Shown: positions 1 to 7,795, counted from the stretch's first letter. The stretch: DNA of 11,348 bases from Pelagophyceae sp. CCMP2097 (GCA_026770575.1 MU657300.1:80289-91636); one strand, 5' to 3'. Notes: a model not told the origin generated them from the letters alone. Translations and numbers: made by a program.

Positions 1-545
1 CCGGTTTGAGAGACATCGAGAGTCCCGAGTCGAGAGGCACACGTGTTGTTTGTTGGTCGCGGAGAGCTGAAAAGCCCGGGACCGTTCTCCTTCTTGGATT
101 GTTGTTGTTTTTACGGCCGCTGTTTCCGGCTCTCGGTCGTCGCGCGGCTGGGCGTTCTACCCAACCAGCTCCGCCTCTGGGCTCCGCCTCTGGGCTCAAA
201 CAGCGGTTGTGAATATAGGGACTGATTTAAATCTTTTGAATTCCCACTCAGAACAAATTTTACTTTCGGGAGGAGACGTGGAGCTTGAGAGACGCTCGAG
301 AGACGCCCGGGGGACGCAGAGCGCGCCCGTCTATAGGACCGTGATCGTCGTCTCCACACCATGCCTAGGTGCGCTTACTCGAAGCGCGGCGTCCTTTGCC
401 CTTGGAAACCGTTCGGTCTCTGTGGCTCCTTGTTTGACTCTGCTCGTCCGCGCCCTGCTCGTCCACGACACGCGTCGCGTAAGCTCCCCCCCCAAGAAAA
501 AAAACGAACCCTGTAGCGCTCTGCAAACGCCTCCGAATGCTAAAC
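1..545. other. No convincing gene; short repeats only
   Basis: Overlapping short open frames exist on both strands, but none shows recognisable protein features. An 11-bp tandem pair (GAGAGACGCTC / GAGAGACGCCC) lies at 287-308. A C8 followed shortly by an A8 run lies near 486-503. I see no promoter or RNA gene that I can support. Confidence 0.4.
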
Positions 546-656
546 TATCGCTAAAATTAATCCCTGAAACCCCGTTTATCGCTAAAACGACCCTCTTGAA
601 ACCCAAATTATCGCTAAAAATGACCAAAATCTCAGAAAAAACGTTTATCTTTAAAA
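546..656. repeat. Degenerate ~32-bp periodic repeat, four units
   Basis: The 11-mer TATCGCTAAAA occurs at 546-556, 577-587 and 609-619, with a variant TATCTTTAAAA at 646-656. Spacings are 31, 32 and 37 bp. The intervals share CTGAAACCC or CTTGAAACCC-like sequence, so the whole unit is repeated, not just the 11-mer. The block is AT-rich in a GC-rich surrounding. Confidence 0.75.
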
Positions 657-756
657 ATAACTGCAGGCGCCCTTGAGTAGGCGCCCTTCTGCGGGCTTAC
701 CCCCTACGGGGGCCCCTGTGTGCAAGCTTGATAGGCAGGCCGGAGGCAAGGTTTTC
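657..756. other. GC-rich link with a duplicated decamer and a small stem-loop
   Basis: AGGCGCCCTT occurs at 665-674 and 679-688. A short stem-loop CCCCC-TAC-GGGGG lies at 700-712, running into GGGGCCCC (709-716). It separates the AT-rich periodic repeat from the 35-bp element cluster. Confidence 0.5.
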
Positions 757-1202
757 CCACTCGATGGCCCGAGTTTGCACACACAAAGTGGCGCTCCCCA
801 AAGCGGTGCAGCCCCAGTCTGTTGGTCAAGTACGCAACAGATCGGGGCTCAATGGGGAGTGCCACTTTGTGTATGGAAACTTTGTCTCCCGTGTTGGGAC
901 GCCGTTGGGCCACCCTACAGGCACCACTTCCACCGATGGAAAGGCGCTGCCCGCCGCGCCAGAGCCTGTGAAAGTGTCGACGTGTGAACCAAAGGAGCTC
1001 AGTGAAAAGTGCCACTTTGTGTGTGCAAACTGTGACTATAGAGTGGCCCAACTGTGTCCCCAGCCCGGACATCGAGTTTCCACACACAAAGTGGCACTCC
1101 CCGTTGAGTCCCGGTATATTATGTAGTTTTGTGAAAATTTTCGCGGTCCTCCAGCGCGACAGGTGGGCCACGTTGTGTGTGGAAACTGCCACCATCGAGT
1201 GG
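757..1202. repeat. Five 35-bp elements in alternating orientation
   Basis: Copies lie at 757-791 (+), 862-896 (-), 1012-1046 (-), 1060-1094 (+) and 1168-1202 (-). Each is 35 bp. Three are bounded by CCACT at one end and AGTGG at the other, and a near-constant core AGTTTCCACACACAAAGTGG lies toward one side. Copies at 862 and 1060 keep the core but are degraded at the other end. A GCACTCCCC-like flank follows several copies. Starts are 105, 150, 48 and 108 bp apart. Strong hairpins are possible: 773-799 with 854-880 (24 of 27 paired) and 1009-1031 with 1075-1097 (22 of 23). The fourth copy can instead pair with the fifth. Open frames crossing this region repeat the same peptide in both directions and look incidental. 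Confidence 0.85.
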
Positions 1203-2007
1203 ACAAGGCGCACCTTCGGCGCGTCTAACAAGCTTGCGCCGAGGCTGCAGGACTCCGCGCGGGGCTAGGGCCCTGCGAAGAATGGCCCGAGATAGTTTGA
1301 GTGCTCTAGCTTTTTTCTTGCATTTCCAAACGGATTTGCATTCTTTGCAAATTGTAATTTGTTAGAGAACCCGGAGTATTTCCGTTGGCTCGGTGCCACC
1401 GGGCTCCTGAGCCCCAGGTTCCGTTCAACCGATATATTTTGATAGATCAGTTGAAACCAGGTCTCCGCACAATGTAATGGATCCGTCATATTTTCGGAGA
1501 GGCTCAGGTGCCCGGCGGTGACACGTCGGCTTGGACTAAATGCACCCCGCACTTTGGGGCTCTGACGGAGCCGCGCGACGCCGCGCCGAGATGCGCTGCA
1601 AATACACGGGGACCGCCGGAGATTCGGCCATATGAGACACGCCCCTGGGCGCGCCGGGAAACGGTTCAAAAGTCGCTTGAAACGGTTTAAAAGTCCACGA
1701 GGCACACAGGCAAAACTGGCCCGAGAAGTTCCACAGAGCTCCTCGGCCGTTTTGGAGGTGCATCTTCCAAGACGACGACTTTCCAGAGGACGGGCTGGAT
1801 CCACGGTCTTTCAAAAGACTGGCTCCAAACGAAAAAAGGTTGGAACACCATCTTGAACAGGCTGCAGCCAATCTCGAGGCGGTCTTTCAAGAATCGCGAG
1901 GAGACTGGGGAAAATCGTACGAGCTGCATCAAACCCGCGCTACTACAATCACCGACCTCCACTCCGCAATAGACCTCGCGCAAGTCGAGCCCCACCCAGG
2001 GTGGATT
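1203..2007. other. No convincing gene; contains a 21-bp tandem repeat
   Basis: Open frames up to 179 codons occur on the minus strand but lack recognisable domains and overlap one another. A 21-bp tandem pair lies at 1658-1695 (GAAACGGTT(C/T)AAAAGTC twice). A small GGGCTC-CT-GAGCCC stem-loop lies near 1409-1422. I see no RNA gene. Confidence 0.4.
1658..1695. repeat. 21-bp tandem pair
   Basis: GAAACGGTTCAAAAGTC at 1658 is followed exactly 21 bp later by GAAACGGTTTAAAAGTC. One difference lies in the shared 17 bp. Confidence 0.8.
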
Positions 2008-2817
2008 TTAAGCAAGCGAGCAAGGCCTCGCGAAGACGACGGTCGAGGTTTTGACCTTTCTCGGCCAAGTCTTGACCTGTCGTGTCGGGGAAGCCATACA
2101 GTGCTGTCGATAGTGGTAGGCTCCCGGCCCCTGCGGGGCCCTATACTTCGCGGCTACTTCCCCAAGGTCTACTTGACGCCGCCGTGGGGCGGCTGGTTCA
2201 CCGGGGCGACGCCGGCGAGGGTTGGCTACTCTGGCCAGCAGGGCATCGAGAGCGGGCACGCCAAGCAGAAGGCCCTCATCAGCGAGTAAGCGCTGCGCGA
2301 TGCTCTTCACCGAGTTGCTCCCTCCTTGTGGGCCCCGATCCGTCTTGCGGTGCCTCCGTGGCTTGGGGCCCTCCACGGCTTGTCGGTTCTCCTGGCCGAA
2401 GTTCTTAACATCCTCGGCGGACTCGCCCATGCGCCGGGGCGACTGCATGCTCGGCGCGCCGCGCCGCTGCGCCGCGGCGGACGCGGCGCGCCGCTGCGCC
2501 GCCGCGGACGCCGCCATCTGCAAGACGTCCGCATCGTCGTCGACGTCGTCGAGTTTGTCATCATCTGCCCAGCTCAAGTCGGGCGCGGACCAGCGCACGG
2601 GCGCGCGCGGGCTCTTGCGGGCTCCATCCTCTGCGCGACACCCAGCCTCGCCGTGCTGCCCCATGGGGTGATCCGGCGACAGCGACGAGAGGGCGCATCG
2701 CCACGACCCGCCTCCTCGTCGGCCGACCTCCCCTCCACGCTCTCGCCGACGCGCCACCGAAGAGCCGCGAGCGTGCGCGCGAGAGGACTGCCGGAGCCCC
2801 AGAGCCCCGGTCGACAT
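2008..2817 (-). CDS. Hypothetical protein, acidic tract plus duplicated Ala/Gln/Arg motif
   Basis: This is a complete 269-codon ORF from ATG (2817) to TAA (2008). Residues 1-70 are basic and low-complexity. Residues 82-97 are acidic (SWADDDKLDDVDDDAD). Residues 102-119 are two exact copies of AASAAAQRR. Residues ~130-200 have balanced composition (GESAEDVKNFGQENRQ, SIAQRLLADEGLLLGVPALD). The C-terminus is basic. No recognised domain, signal peptide or membrane segment is seen. The region is GC-rich and long ORFs also exist on the opposite strand, so ORF length is weak evidence; the non-Arg/Pro composition of the central part is the main support. Translation may really start at an internal Met. 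An intron or an assembly gap at either end cannot be excluded. Confidence 0.35.
   Translation of the reverse strand: MSTGALGLRQSSRAHARGSSVARRRERGGEVGRRGGGSWRCALSSLSPDHPMGQHGEAGCRAEDGARKSPRAPVRWSAPDLSWADDDKLDDVDDDADVLQMAASAAAQRRAASAAAQRRGAPSMQSPRRMGESAEDVKNFGQENRQAVEGPKPRRHRKTDRGPQGGSNSVKSIAQRLLADEGLLLGVPALDALLARVANPRRRRPGEPAAPRRRQVDLGEVAAKYRAPQGPGAYHYRQHCMASPTRQVKTWPRKVKTSTVVFARPCSLA
2461..2514. repeat. 27-bp GC-rich tandem duplication
   Basis: Two units start at 2461 and 2488, each beginning GCGCCGCTGCGCCGC, and differ only by a local swap (GCGGCGGA versus CGCGGA with compensation). The period is nine codons, so on the minus strand it encodes AASAAAQRR twice and keeps the frame of the 2817-2008 ORF. 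Confidence 0.8.
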
Positions 2818-2820
2818 CCA

Positions 2821-3439
2821 CCGTGACGTTTCATGTGTCTCGCCGAGCTGCGCGCAGGGTCGGAGGAGAGGGAAGTCTTCTTTAGGATTTCCTACGACAT
2901 GCCGAGGATCGTCTCCAGACGGTTTTTCTCTGGCGGGTCAGATAGGTTTTTCTACAGCCTGCTCAAGATTTTCTACAAACTTCGGCGGGCCCCGCTCCCT
3001 GCTGCAAGGTCCCTTCAAGAAGGGCCCGGTAGACGAAACCCGAATCTCAAAAGAAACGTCTGGGACAAAAAAAAAAACTTTCGATCCTCCGATTCAAAGT
3101 TGGCCTCTGGAGAGTATCTGACATCCCAAACGGATAGCAATCGGGTTCAAGCTCCTTGCAGCGACGTCGCCTATATCGTGAGCAGGCGGATACTACGGGC
3201 CCTCGGACTGTTCCTGCTTTGCCTCGAGACGCAACTCGCTGCCGGAATTGCAAAAAGGAAACGTTATCACACGCGCCACGCTGACGTGCGCATGAATGGC
3301 GCGCGGTGCCCTGCAGAAGATCTAAATGGCCCTGACTCTGCCGAGTCCACGTCCTTATGAGTCCAATACACGCGCCGCGGAAGCCCACTCGAACAGGCGC
3401 CGCGTAAGCCGAACCCCTCTGACGTACGAAGCAGCGTCG
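2821..3439. other. No confident gene; one 175-codon ORF of unknown meaning
   Basis: The plus-strand frame 2833-3360 is open for 175 codons without a recognisable domain. At this moderate GC content such a length is only marginally unexpected. Near 2885-2985, four loosely spaced GG(A/T)TTTTCTAC-like copies occur (at about 2885, 2921, 2945 and 2967), suggesting an eroded short repeat. A run of ten A lies near 3067. Confidence 0.35.
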
Positions 3440-3459
3440 CCGTATGGGGCCCCATACGG
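3440..3459. repeat. 20-bp perfect palindrome
   Basis: CCGTATGGGGCCCCATACGG is its own reverse complement over 20 bp. It is followed at once by a third partial half (GGGCCCATAT), so the region reads as roughly 11-bp steps of TA(T/C)GGGGCCC(C)A. It could be a dimeric protein site or a cruciform seed. Confidence 0.8.
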
Positions 3460-3740
3460 GGCCCATATTGGGGAGGCTGGACCACTGGGATTTGGGCCCC
3501 GATTCTGGAAATGTCTTAAGGGACGAGCCAGCGCCTTAGCCCGCCGGGCTCGGTCGCGGAATCGCCCGGGTCGCGGAGGCGACGGCCGTGCTGGTCCGAT
3601 TTGGCATTGCCATCTTGCCCGTGGAGACAAGCACGCACCTGTGCGCCTGAAAACCCCAAAATATCTCCATCGTCATCTCTTTGCGTCTGTCAAGACGCAC
3701 AAGACACTAGAAATTCCTACACGCGTTTTGGAGAAACTTT
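3460..3740. other. No gene seen between the palindrome and the foldback element
   Basis: Open frames here are short and read through into the repeats on either side. A GC-rich patch with AGCCCGCCGGGCT (near 3539) could form a small hairpin. Nothing else is supported. Confidence 0.35.
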
Positions 3741-3820
3741 GGATGTTACTCGGTGGCGCGTCGCGGCGCGCCGCGACAGTCGCCGACAGTCGCCGACTAT
3801 CGGCGGCGCGCCGCGAAGCC

Positions 3821-3915
3821 TGCGACGCTCTGCGACGCTCTGCGACGATCTGCGACGATCTGCGACGATCTGCGACGCCCGCAACGCCTGCGACACTCTG
3901 CGACGCTCTGCGGCA
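3821..3915. repeat. Left decamer array of the foldback element
   Basis: About nine consecutive ~10-bp units follow the pattern TGCGAC(G/A)(C/A)(T/C)C. Most are exactly 10 bp, with one 8-bp unit near 3881. The period is close to one helical turn, so each unit would face the same side of the DNA. Confidence 0.85.
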
Positions 3916-4030
3916 CATTCGTAATAACTTTCGTTCAAACTTTCTTTAAAGCAACTTAAATCGTCGCTGGTAGACCCGCTCTCAAATCACGATTCTCGAA
4001 TTGAGACAAACTGTTTGATGGAGTCAACGC

Positions 4031-4081
4031 GCCTCGTTGCGAACTTTCAAGTTCCGTCTTCTTAAGCTCCGCAAACGAGGC
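4031..4081. repeat. Hairpin in the core of the foldback element
   Basis: GCCTCGTTGCG (4031-4041) pairs with CGCAAACGAGGC (4070-4081), with one bulged base, across a 28-nt loop. It lies in the AT-richer spacer between the two decamer arrays. Confidence 0.55.
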
Positions 4082-4154
4082 CAGCGCTGAGATAATCACA
4101 TCCCAAGTTCAACAGAATCTCGTTTTAAATTTTGGCATCATAACCCAAACGATG

Positions 4155-4302
4155 TGCAGCGCTCTGCGACGCCTGCAACACTCTGCGACGCTCTGCGACG
4201 CCTGCGGCGCCTGCGGCGCTCTGCGACGCTCGCCGACGCTCTGCGACGCTCGCCGACGCACGCCGACGCTCGCCGACAGTCGGCGACTGTCGGCGACTAT
4301 CG
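4155..4302. repeat. Right decamer array of the foldback element
   Basis: About fifteen units of 9-10 bp grade from TGCGACGCTC through GCCGACGCTC to GCCGACAGTC and GGCGACTGTC. The array therefore merges without a break into the right terminal inverted repeat, which suggests the terminal repeat and the array share one ancestral decamer. Confidence 0.85.
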
Positions 4303-4345
4303 GAGTCTGTCACGGCGCGCCGTGACGCGCCGGCGAGTGACATCC

Positions 4346-4560
4346 TTTAGAGCTTGTCGAATAAATTCGACAACGCTGTTCTCCCCGCGGAACGCGCCAC
4401 GGGGGTGGGCGTTTCAATGGAGTCGGTGCGGAGGGGCATGAAACTGAGCGCGCCGAAGTTTTAGCCGGACCGGACACCGCGCGCCCAAGATCAAGGCGCT
4501 TTTGGCTCTTTGGACTTTTTCGGCTCGCTCCTTTTCTCGACGCAAGTCGCCGCAGACGCC
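4346..4560. other. Short spacer without a gene
   Basis: The stretch runs from the right end of the foldback element to the first 160-bp repeat unit. It holds no recognisable coding or RNA feature. Confidence 0.4.
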
Positions 4561-5048
4561 GCCGATTGGGGAGATAGCGACGGGGTTCGAAAGACCATCA
4601 TCCATACTACGGATTGGCATCGTACGACCAAGGACGGTGGCCGCAGTCGGTCGCTGTATCTCGCAGTTTGCGGCGTTTGCGTCTGCCACGGGATACGACG
4701 GCTGGGTGGCGCAAAACGGCGCCGATTGGGGAGATAGCGGCGGGATTCGAAAGACCATCATCCAACTACTGATGAGCATCGTACGATCAAGAACGGTGGC
4801 CGCAGTCCGTCGCTGTAACTCGCAGTTTGCGGGCCTTTACGACGGCCTCGGGTACATCGGCTGGGTGGTGCAAAACGGCGCCGATTGGGGAACTGGCGGC
4901 GGGGTTCGAAAGACTATCATCCATACTACTGATGGGCATCGTACGACCAAGAACAGTGGCCGCAGTTGATCGGTTTAACTCGCAGTTCGCGGCCTTTACG
5001 TCTGCTACGGGATCGCGCGGGCAATCATAGTGGAGCGTGCAAACGGCG
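4561..5048. repeat. Three tandem ~160-bp repeat units
   Basis: Units start at 4561, 4721 and 4880, each beginning GCCGATTGGGGA. Shared blocks in order are GGTTCGAAAGACCATCATCC (unit 2 has GATTCG, unit 3 GACTATC), GCATCGTACGA, GGTGGCCGCAGT (AGTGG in unit 3), CTCGCAGTTTGCGG and GCTGGGTGG. Periods are 160 and 159 bp. The third unit diverges after ~5010 but ends with a recognisable GTGCAAACGGCG next to the stop codon of the decayed gene. The mixed period shows the array is not maintained as coding repeats. A sequencing-depth check would show whether the true copy number is larger. Confidence 0.85.
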
Positions 5049-5049
5049 T

Positions 5050-5950
5050 TTAGTCGTCGTCGTCGTCGGTTGGGAGCCCGACGACGGCGGCGGGGACCGT
5101 AGCGATCTGGTGGAACTTTCGAGGATGCCCTCGAGGCGGGCGCGGTAGAGCTGCAGGAACTTCTCCGAGGCGTCGACGTTGAAGACGTCGGGCATCGCCG
5201 TCGACAGCGAGGCGCGTGCCGCGACGAGCGTGCAGTCGAGCTCGCGCAGCGACTCGACATCGTTCTTTGGGTGCGATCGGCAGTGCGGGACACCGGCCTG
5301 TTTGCGCCGAGTGGCACGCCCGTCGGCGGTGTGCTGGCGTCGGCGGCAGCGGGAGAGACAGGAAAGGGCTCGTCTGTGGCCATCGGCTGGCTTGGGAGCA
5401 GGCCCAGCCGCACCGACGCCTTAAGCCTGCGGACGTACTCCATCATTGCTGCCCTGACGGTCCAAATGCTGCATTTTGAGGCGATCTCGTCGGTCGGTCC
5501 TTGACCAACGCTTCGGTCCACTTGAGCTTCGGCTCCTTACCCGCCTCGCTGGCCGGCTCCTGGTGCTGGCACCAGAAAAACGGCGGCGAATTCAGTTTCA
5601 AGACCACAATCGTGCCGTCGACATACACCCAATGTAACGCGCTTCCACGGGATGATAGCGGCGTGCGCGACGTCTTTTCCAGCGAGCATAAAGAAGATGC
5701 GCACGTGGCGCGGGAAACGGCGAACGAGGCGAGAAGCCGAGGTCAGGTTGATCGGCAGCTCCGTCGTTCCGACGGCAATCGCCTTCACTTTGCCGATGTC
5801 TTGGTACTTCGTCGGACCCTGGTCCGCCGCCGCCGCGCGTGGGTCCTCTAGGCTGAACGGCGGCTCGACGGCCACACCAGCGAGGTCGTTGCGGTCGAGG
5901 TCGTCCACGTCGTCGTCGTCGTCTTCGTCCGGCAGAATCATCAATTGCAT
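5050..5950 (-). pseudogene. Decayed gene of unrecognised family with four frameshifts
   Basis: Coding-like sequence is spread over three minus-strand frames. It begins at an ATG (5950-5948), followed by an acidic tract (DEDDDDDVDDLD) and a segment that includes GKVKAIAVGTTELPINL and RIFFMLAGKDVAHAAIIPW. Near 5628 it shifts by one base to YVDGTIVVLKLN and KLKWTEALVKD. Near 5495 it shifts back to DEIASKCSIWTVRAAMMEY and MATDEPFPVSP. Near 5285 it shifts to KNDVESLRELDCTLVAARA and FLQLYRARLEGIL. Near 5115 it shifts to KFHQIATVPAAVVGLP, then five Asp and a TAA at 5052-5050. The unshifted frame hits a stop at 5539-5537. Three of the shifts fit 1-bp deletions and one an extra base. I recognise no family or domain, and no membrane segment or signal peptide is evident. 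Splicing cannot explain 1-base shifts. Indel errors in the assembly are the alternative, but the 3-kb neighbour gene has none. Confidence 0.6.
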
Positions 5951-6341
5951 CGCGCCGCCACTCCACCCTGCCCTGGCTTCGAGGCTTGACTCTGACAAGC
6001 GTGTCGTGGTGAGTGCGATCGAGGCCGCCTCGCTGCTGCAAAGGCACGGCTCGCGACTCGCTTGGCGGTGAACTAGATGCTCAAACTCCAGCAACAGACG
6101 TCGGCGTCATCCAGCGGGCCGCCGACGCCTCGAGTCCTCGCAGCGGACGCGGAGGTGCTGCGGCGGCCTCGCGTCAGCGACGAAACAAAGGGGACGGTCA
6201 CACTTGTCGCGTGGAAGCGCCGCGACAGCTGCGTCCGCACAGTCGAAAGCCGCCGCCAACACGGCCTCTTCCAGCGACCGCCGTCGCCACCGCCGGCGGC
6301 ACGGTCCAACGGCGCACCACCGGTACAGCGCCAGCGCATGA

Positions 6342-6521
6342 ACCCGCTCTACTCGGCGGCGGTCCTGGCCGTCAACCCGCCGCGAACTCCGCTGCACGAG
6401 CTGCGGCAAGGATTTTGGCCACCAAGGCGGCGCCACGATCAACACGCACATCCAGAACGACGCGTTCAACGCGCGGAAGAAGCAGAAAGCCGCCGCCTCG
6501 ACCCCGGCGGCCATGACTTGA
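6342..6521 (+). pseudogene. Possible zinc-finger-like C-terminal remnant
   Basis: This frame is open after a TGA at 6339-6341 and ends at a TGA (6519-6521). It encodes RCTSCGKDFGHQGGATINTH followed by a basic tail (FNARKKQK) and an Ala-rich end. The Cys-x2-Cys-Gly-Lys-x-Phe start resembles C2H2 fingers, but the spacing to the His is longer than usual (14) and no second ligand His at +3 to +5 is seen. Upstream, plausible coding pieces lie in different frames (for example LYSAAVLAVNPP at ~6349), so a frameshifted gene extending back to ~6077 is possible. No start can be assigned. It could also be chance. Confidence 0.3.
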
Positions 6522-7795
6522 CGAACCCGAATCGATACGAGAACCTGCAGCCTTGCCTACTTACTGTCGAGTCGAAACCAATGACTTTAACAGTCGGCGT
6601 TGCCCCAGCTGACACATGCGGGTGGCGTGCCAAAGTGGCGCCACGCGAGCCTCGATGCACCCGCGCTCACGGCAGTCGCTCGGGGAGCATTTTTTGCGTC
6701 CTTGTGCACGTGCTCCAGCGGCGCCATTACGCCTCGGAATGGCGCATTTCTTCTCGGAGGGATGCAGTGGGTCCCAACGAAAGCTCGGGCCGCGAAACCG
6801 CAGCGAAATCGGCCGCCTGGAAGCCCGCGCAGAGTTTACCTGCTCTAAAGTCCCATCGCCGACACGCGTAGCTAGGAGCAGAGTCCAGGGTCCTTGCCAT
6901 CAGCTTTGGAATCCAACCGGCCTCGAGATGTTAAGCGCTCGTGGCCGGCCGTCTTTGTGTTGTGGGTTTGGTGGGTTGGGGATGGAAAAATGAAGAACAA
7001 TACCCGGCTGTCGGAAGGGCGCTCACGCTAGTCCACTGGCGCGCTGCCCCTTACGCAGACGTCCCCGGGGGTGCGTACCAAGCTCTGGGACTGCCCGGGG
7101 CGGCGAAAGGTGGAACGGCGGAGGGGCCAAAATACTATCCTCTGGCCTGCAACTGCCTGGCACTTCGAGCAGCTCCTGCAACTGCCTGGCGCTTCGTCGC
7201 ATCTCCTTTGGAGCCTCGCCGTATGGCTCTCCGGCCACGGAGGGCCCCGAGCTCCCAATCGAGGGGGGGCGGCGAGAAAAACGCATCCCTGGCAGTGTAC
7301 AATAGAAGTGTAATCAACCCTCACGCCTCACAGTGTACGACGACGACCTTTGCAAAATGCGCCAACCGAGCTCCGCCCACTCCGGCTGCGAGCCCACTCC
7401 GGCTCTGGAGCGCGACTTCCTATATGTGTTTGGACATCGACGCAACCGCGCTCACCGCGCCAAAGCCCATGCAAACGACCCACAAAAGAACAAGGACCCT
7501 TTTGGGCGTATCGACTCCAAGACGTCAAGTGACGCTGGGTCCAAGCGGCAGCGCAGCACCGGCGAGGCGCAGGCGCCGCAGGCCCTGTCGGCATTGGCGC
7601 CGCGCACTGCCTTGCCTGCTTGCCGACCGCCGCGCGCGCCGCGACGAGCCCACGTCACACCGTGCGAGGTCCTCGGGACCCCGAAAGGGTATCGTCTACG
7701 AGCCCCGCGTCAATAGGGATCCCCACGCGTCAGAAACGCGCTGCGGCGCCGCGAGGTGAGGAAACACAGTTCACATTACAAGGGGCCCGCGGGGG
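6522..7795. other. No confident gene; contains a 22-bp direct repeat
   Basis: Plus-strand open frames of up to 272 codons cross this stretch but begin with GTG or overlap other frames and show no domain; I do not support them. A 22-bp direct repeat (CCTGCAACTGCCTGGC(A/G)CTTCG) lies at 7146-7167 and 7175-7196 with one mismatch, a 29-bp period. The right end lies downstream of the WD40 gene stop and would hold its 3' UTR. Confidence 0.4.
7146..7196. repeat. 22-bp direct repeat, 29-bp period
   Basis: Two copies of a 22-bp sequence beginning CCTGCAACTGCCTGG differ at one position and are separated by 7 bp. It is isolated and has no known role. Confidence 0.8.

Larger units (their letters stand above)
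3741..4345. mobile_element. 605-bp foldback/MITE-like element with nested palindromes
   Basis: The ends are inverted copies: 3741-3777 pairs with 4345-4309 at 32 of 37 positions, starting GGATGT(T/C)ACTCG. After a 10-bp offset, 3778-3805 pairs with 4298-4271 at 27 of 28. Each end contains a perfect 18-bp palindrome around GGCGCGCC (3760-3777 and 4309-4326). Inside each end lies an array of ~10-bp units (TGCGACGCTC and variants) at 3821-3915 and 4155-4302, in direct orientation. The centre (3916-4154) is AT-richer and has no ORF of note. TTT flanks both sides and could be a 3-bp target duplication, which is weak. No transposase is present, so it would be non-autonomous. It could instead be a tandem array with inverted flanks, not a transposon. 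Confidence 0.6.

Noticed and set aside
757..1202. CRISPR-like array
   Set aside because: The 35-bp copies alternate in orientation, spacers vary from 13 to 115 bp, and the context is eukaryotic with no cas genes.
1265..1804. A 179-codon minus-strand ORF
   Set aside because: No recognisable domain; it includes the 21-bp tandem repeat, and competing frames of similar quality overlap it.
2833..3360. A 175-codon plus-strand ORF
   Set aside because: No domain is seen, the length is only marginally unexpected for this base composition, and the frame covers an eroded short repeat.
4561..5048. tRNA or Pol III B-box-like GGTTCGAAAG in each 160-bp unit
   Set aside because: No cloverleaf can be drawn around it, no correctly spaced A box is seen, and the 3' half of the B-box consensus does not fit.
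6077..6871. A 264-codon plus-strand ORF with an ATG start
   Set aside because: The most protein-like segment of this region (the CxxC motif) lies in a different frame, and the ORF shows no recognisable domain. It may contain parts of a frameshifted gene but is not credible as a whole.
6941..7759. A 272-codon plus-strand ORF
   Set aside because: It starts with GTG, has no domain, and has a composition typical of a chance GC-rich frame; part of it reads through the 22-bp direct repeat.
7776..7780. TGTAA (minus strand) 16 nt after the WD40 gene stop as a polyadenylation signal
   Set aside because: TGTAA is an established signal in green algae, but I cannot support its use in this lineage; a 5-mer is expected often by chance.
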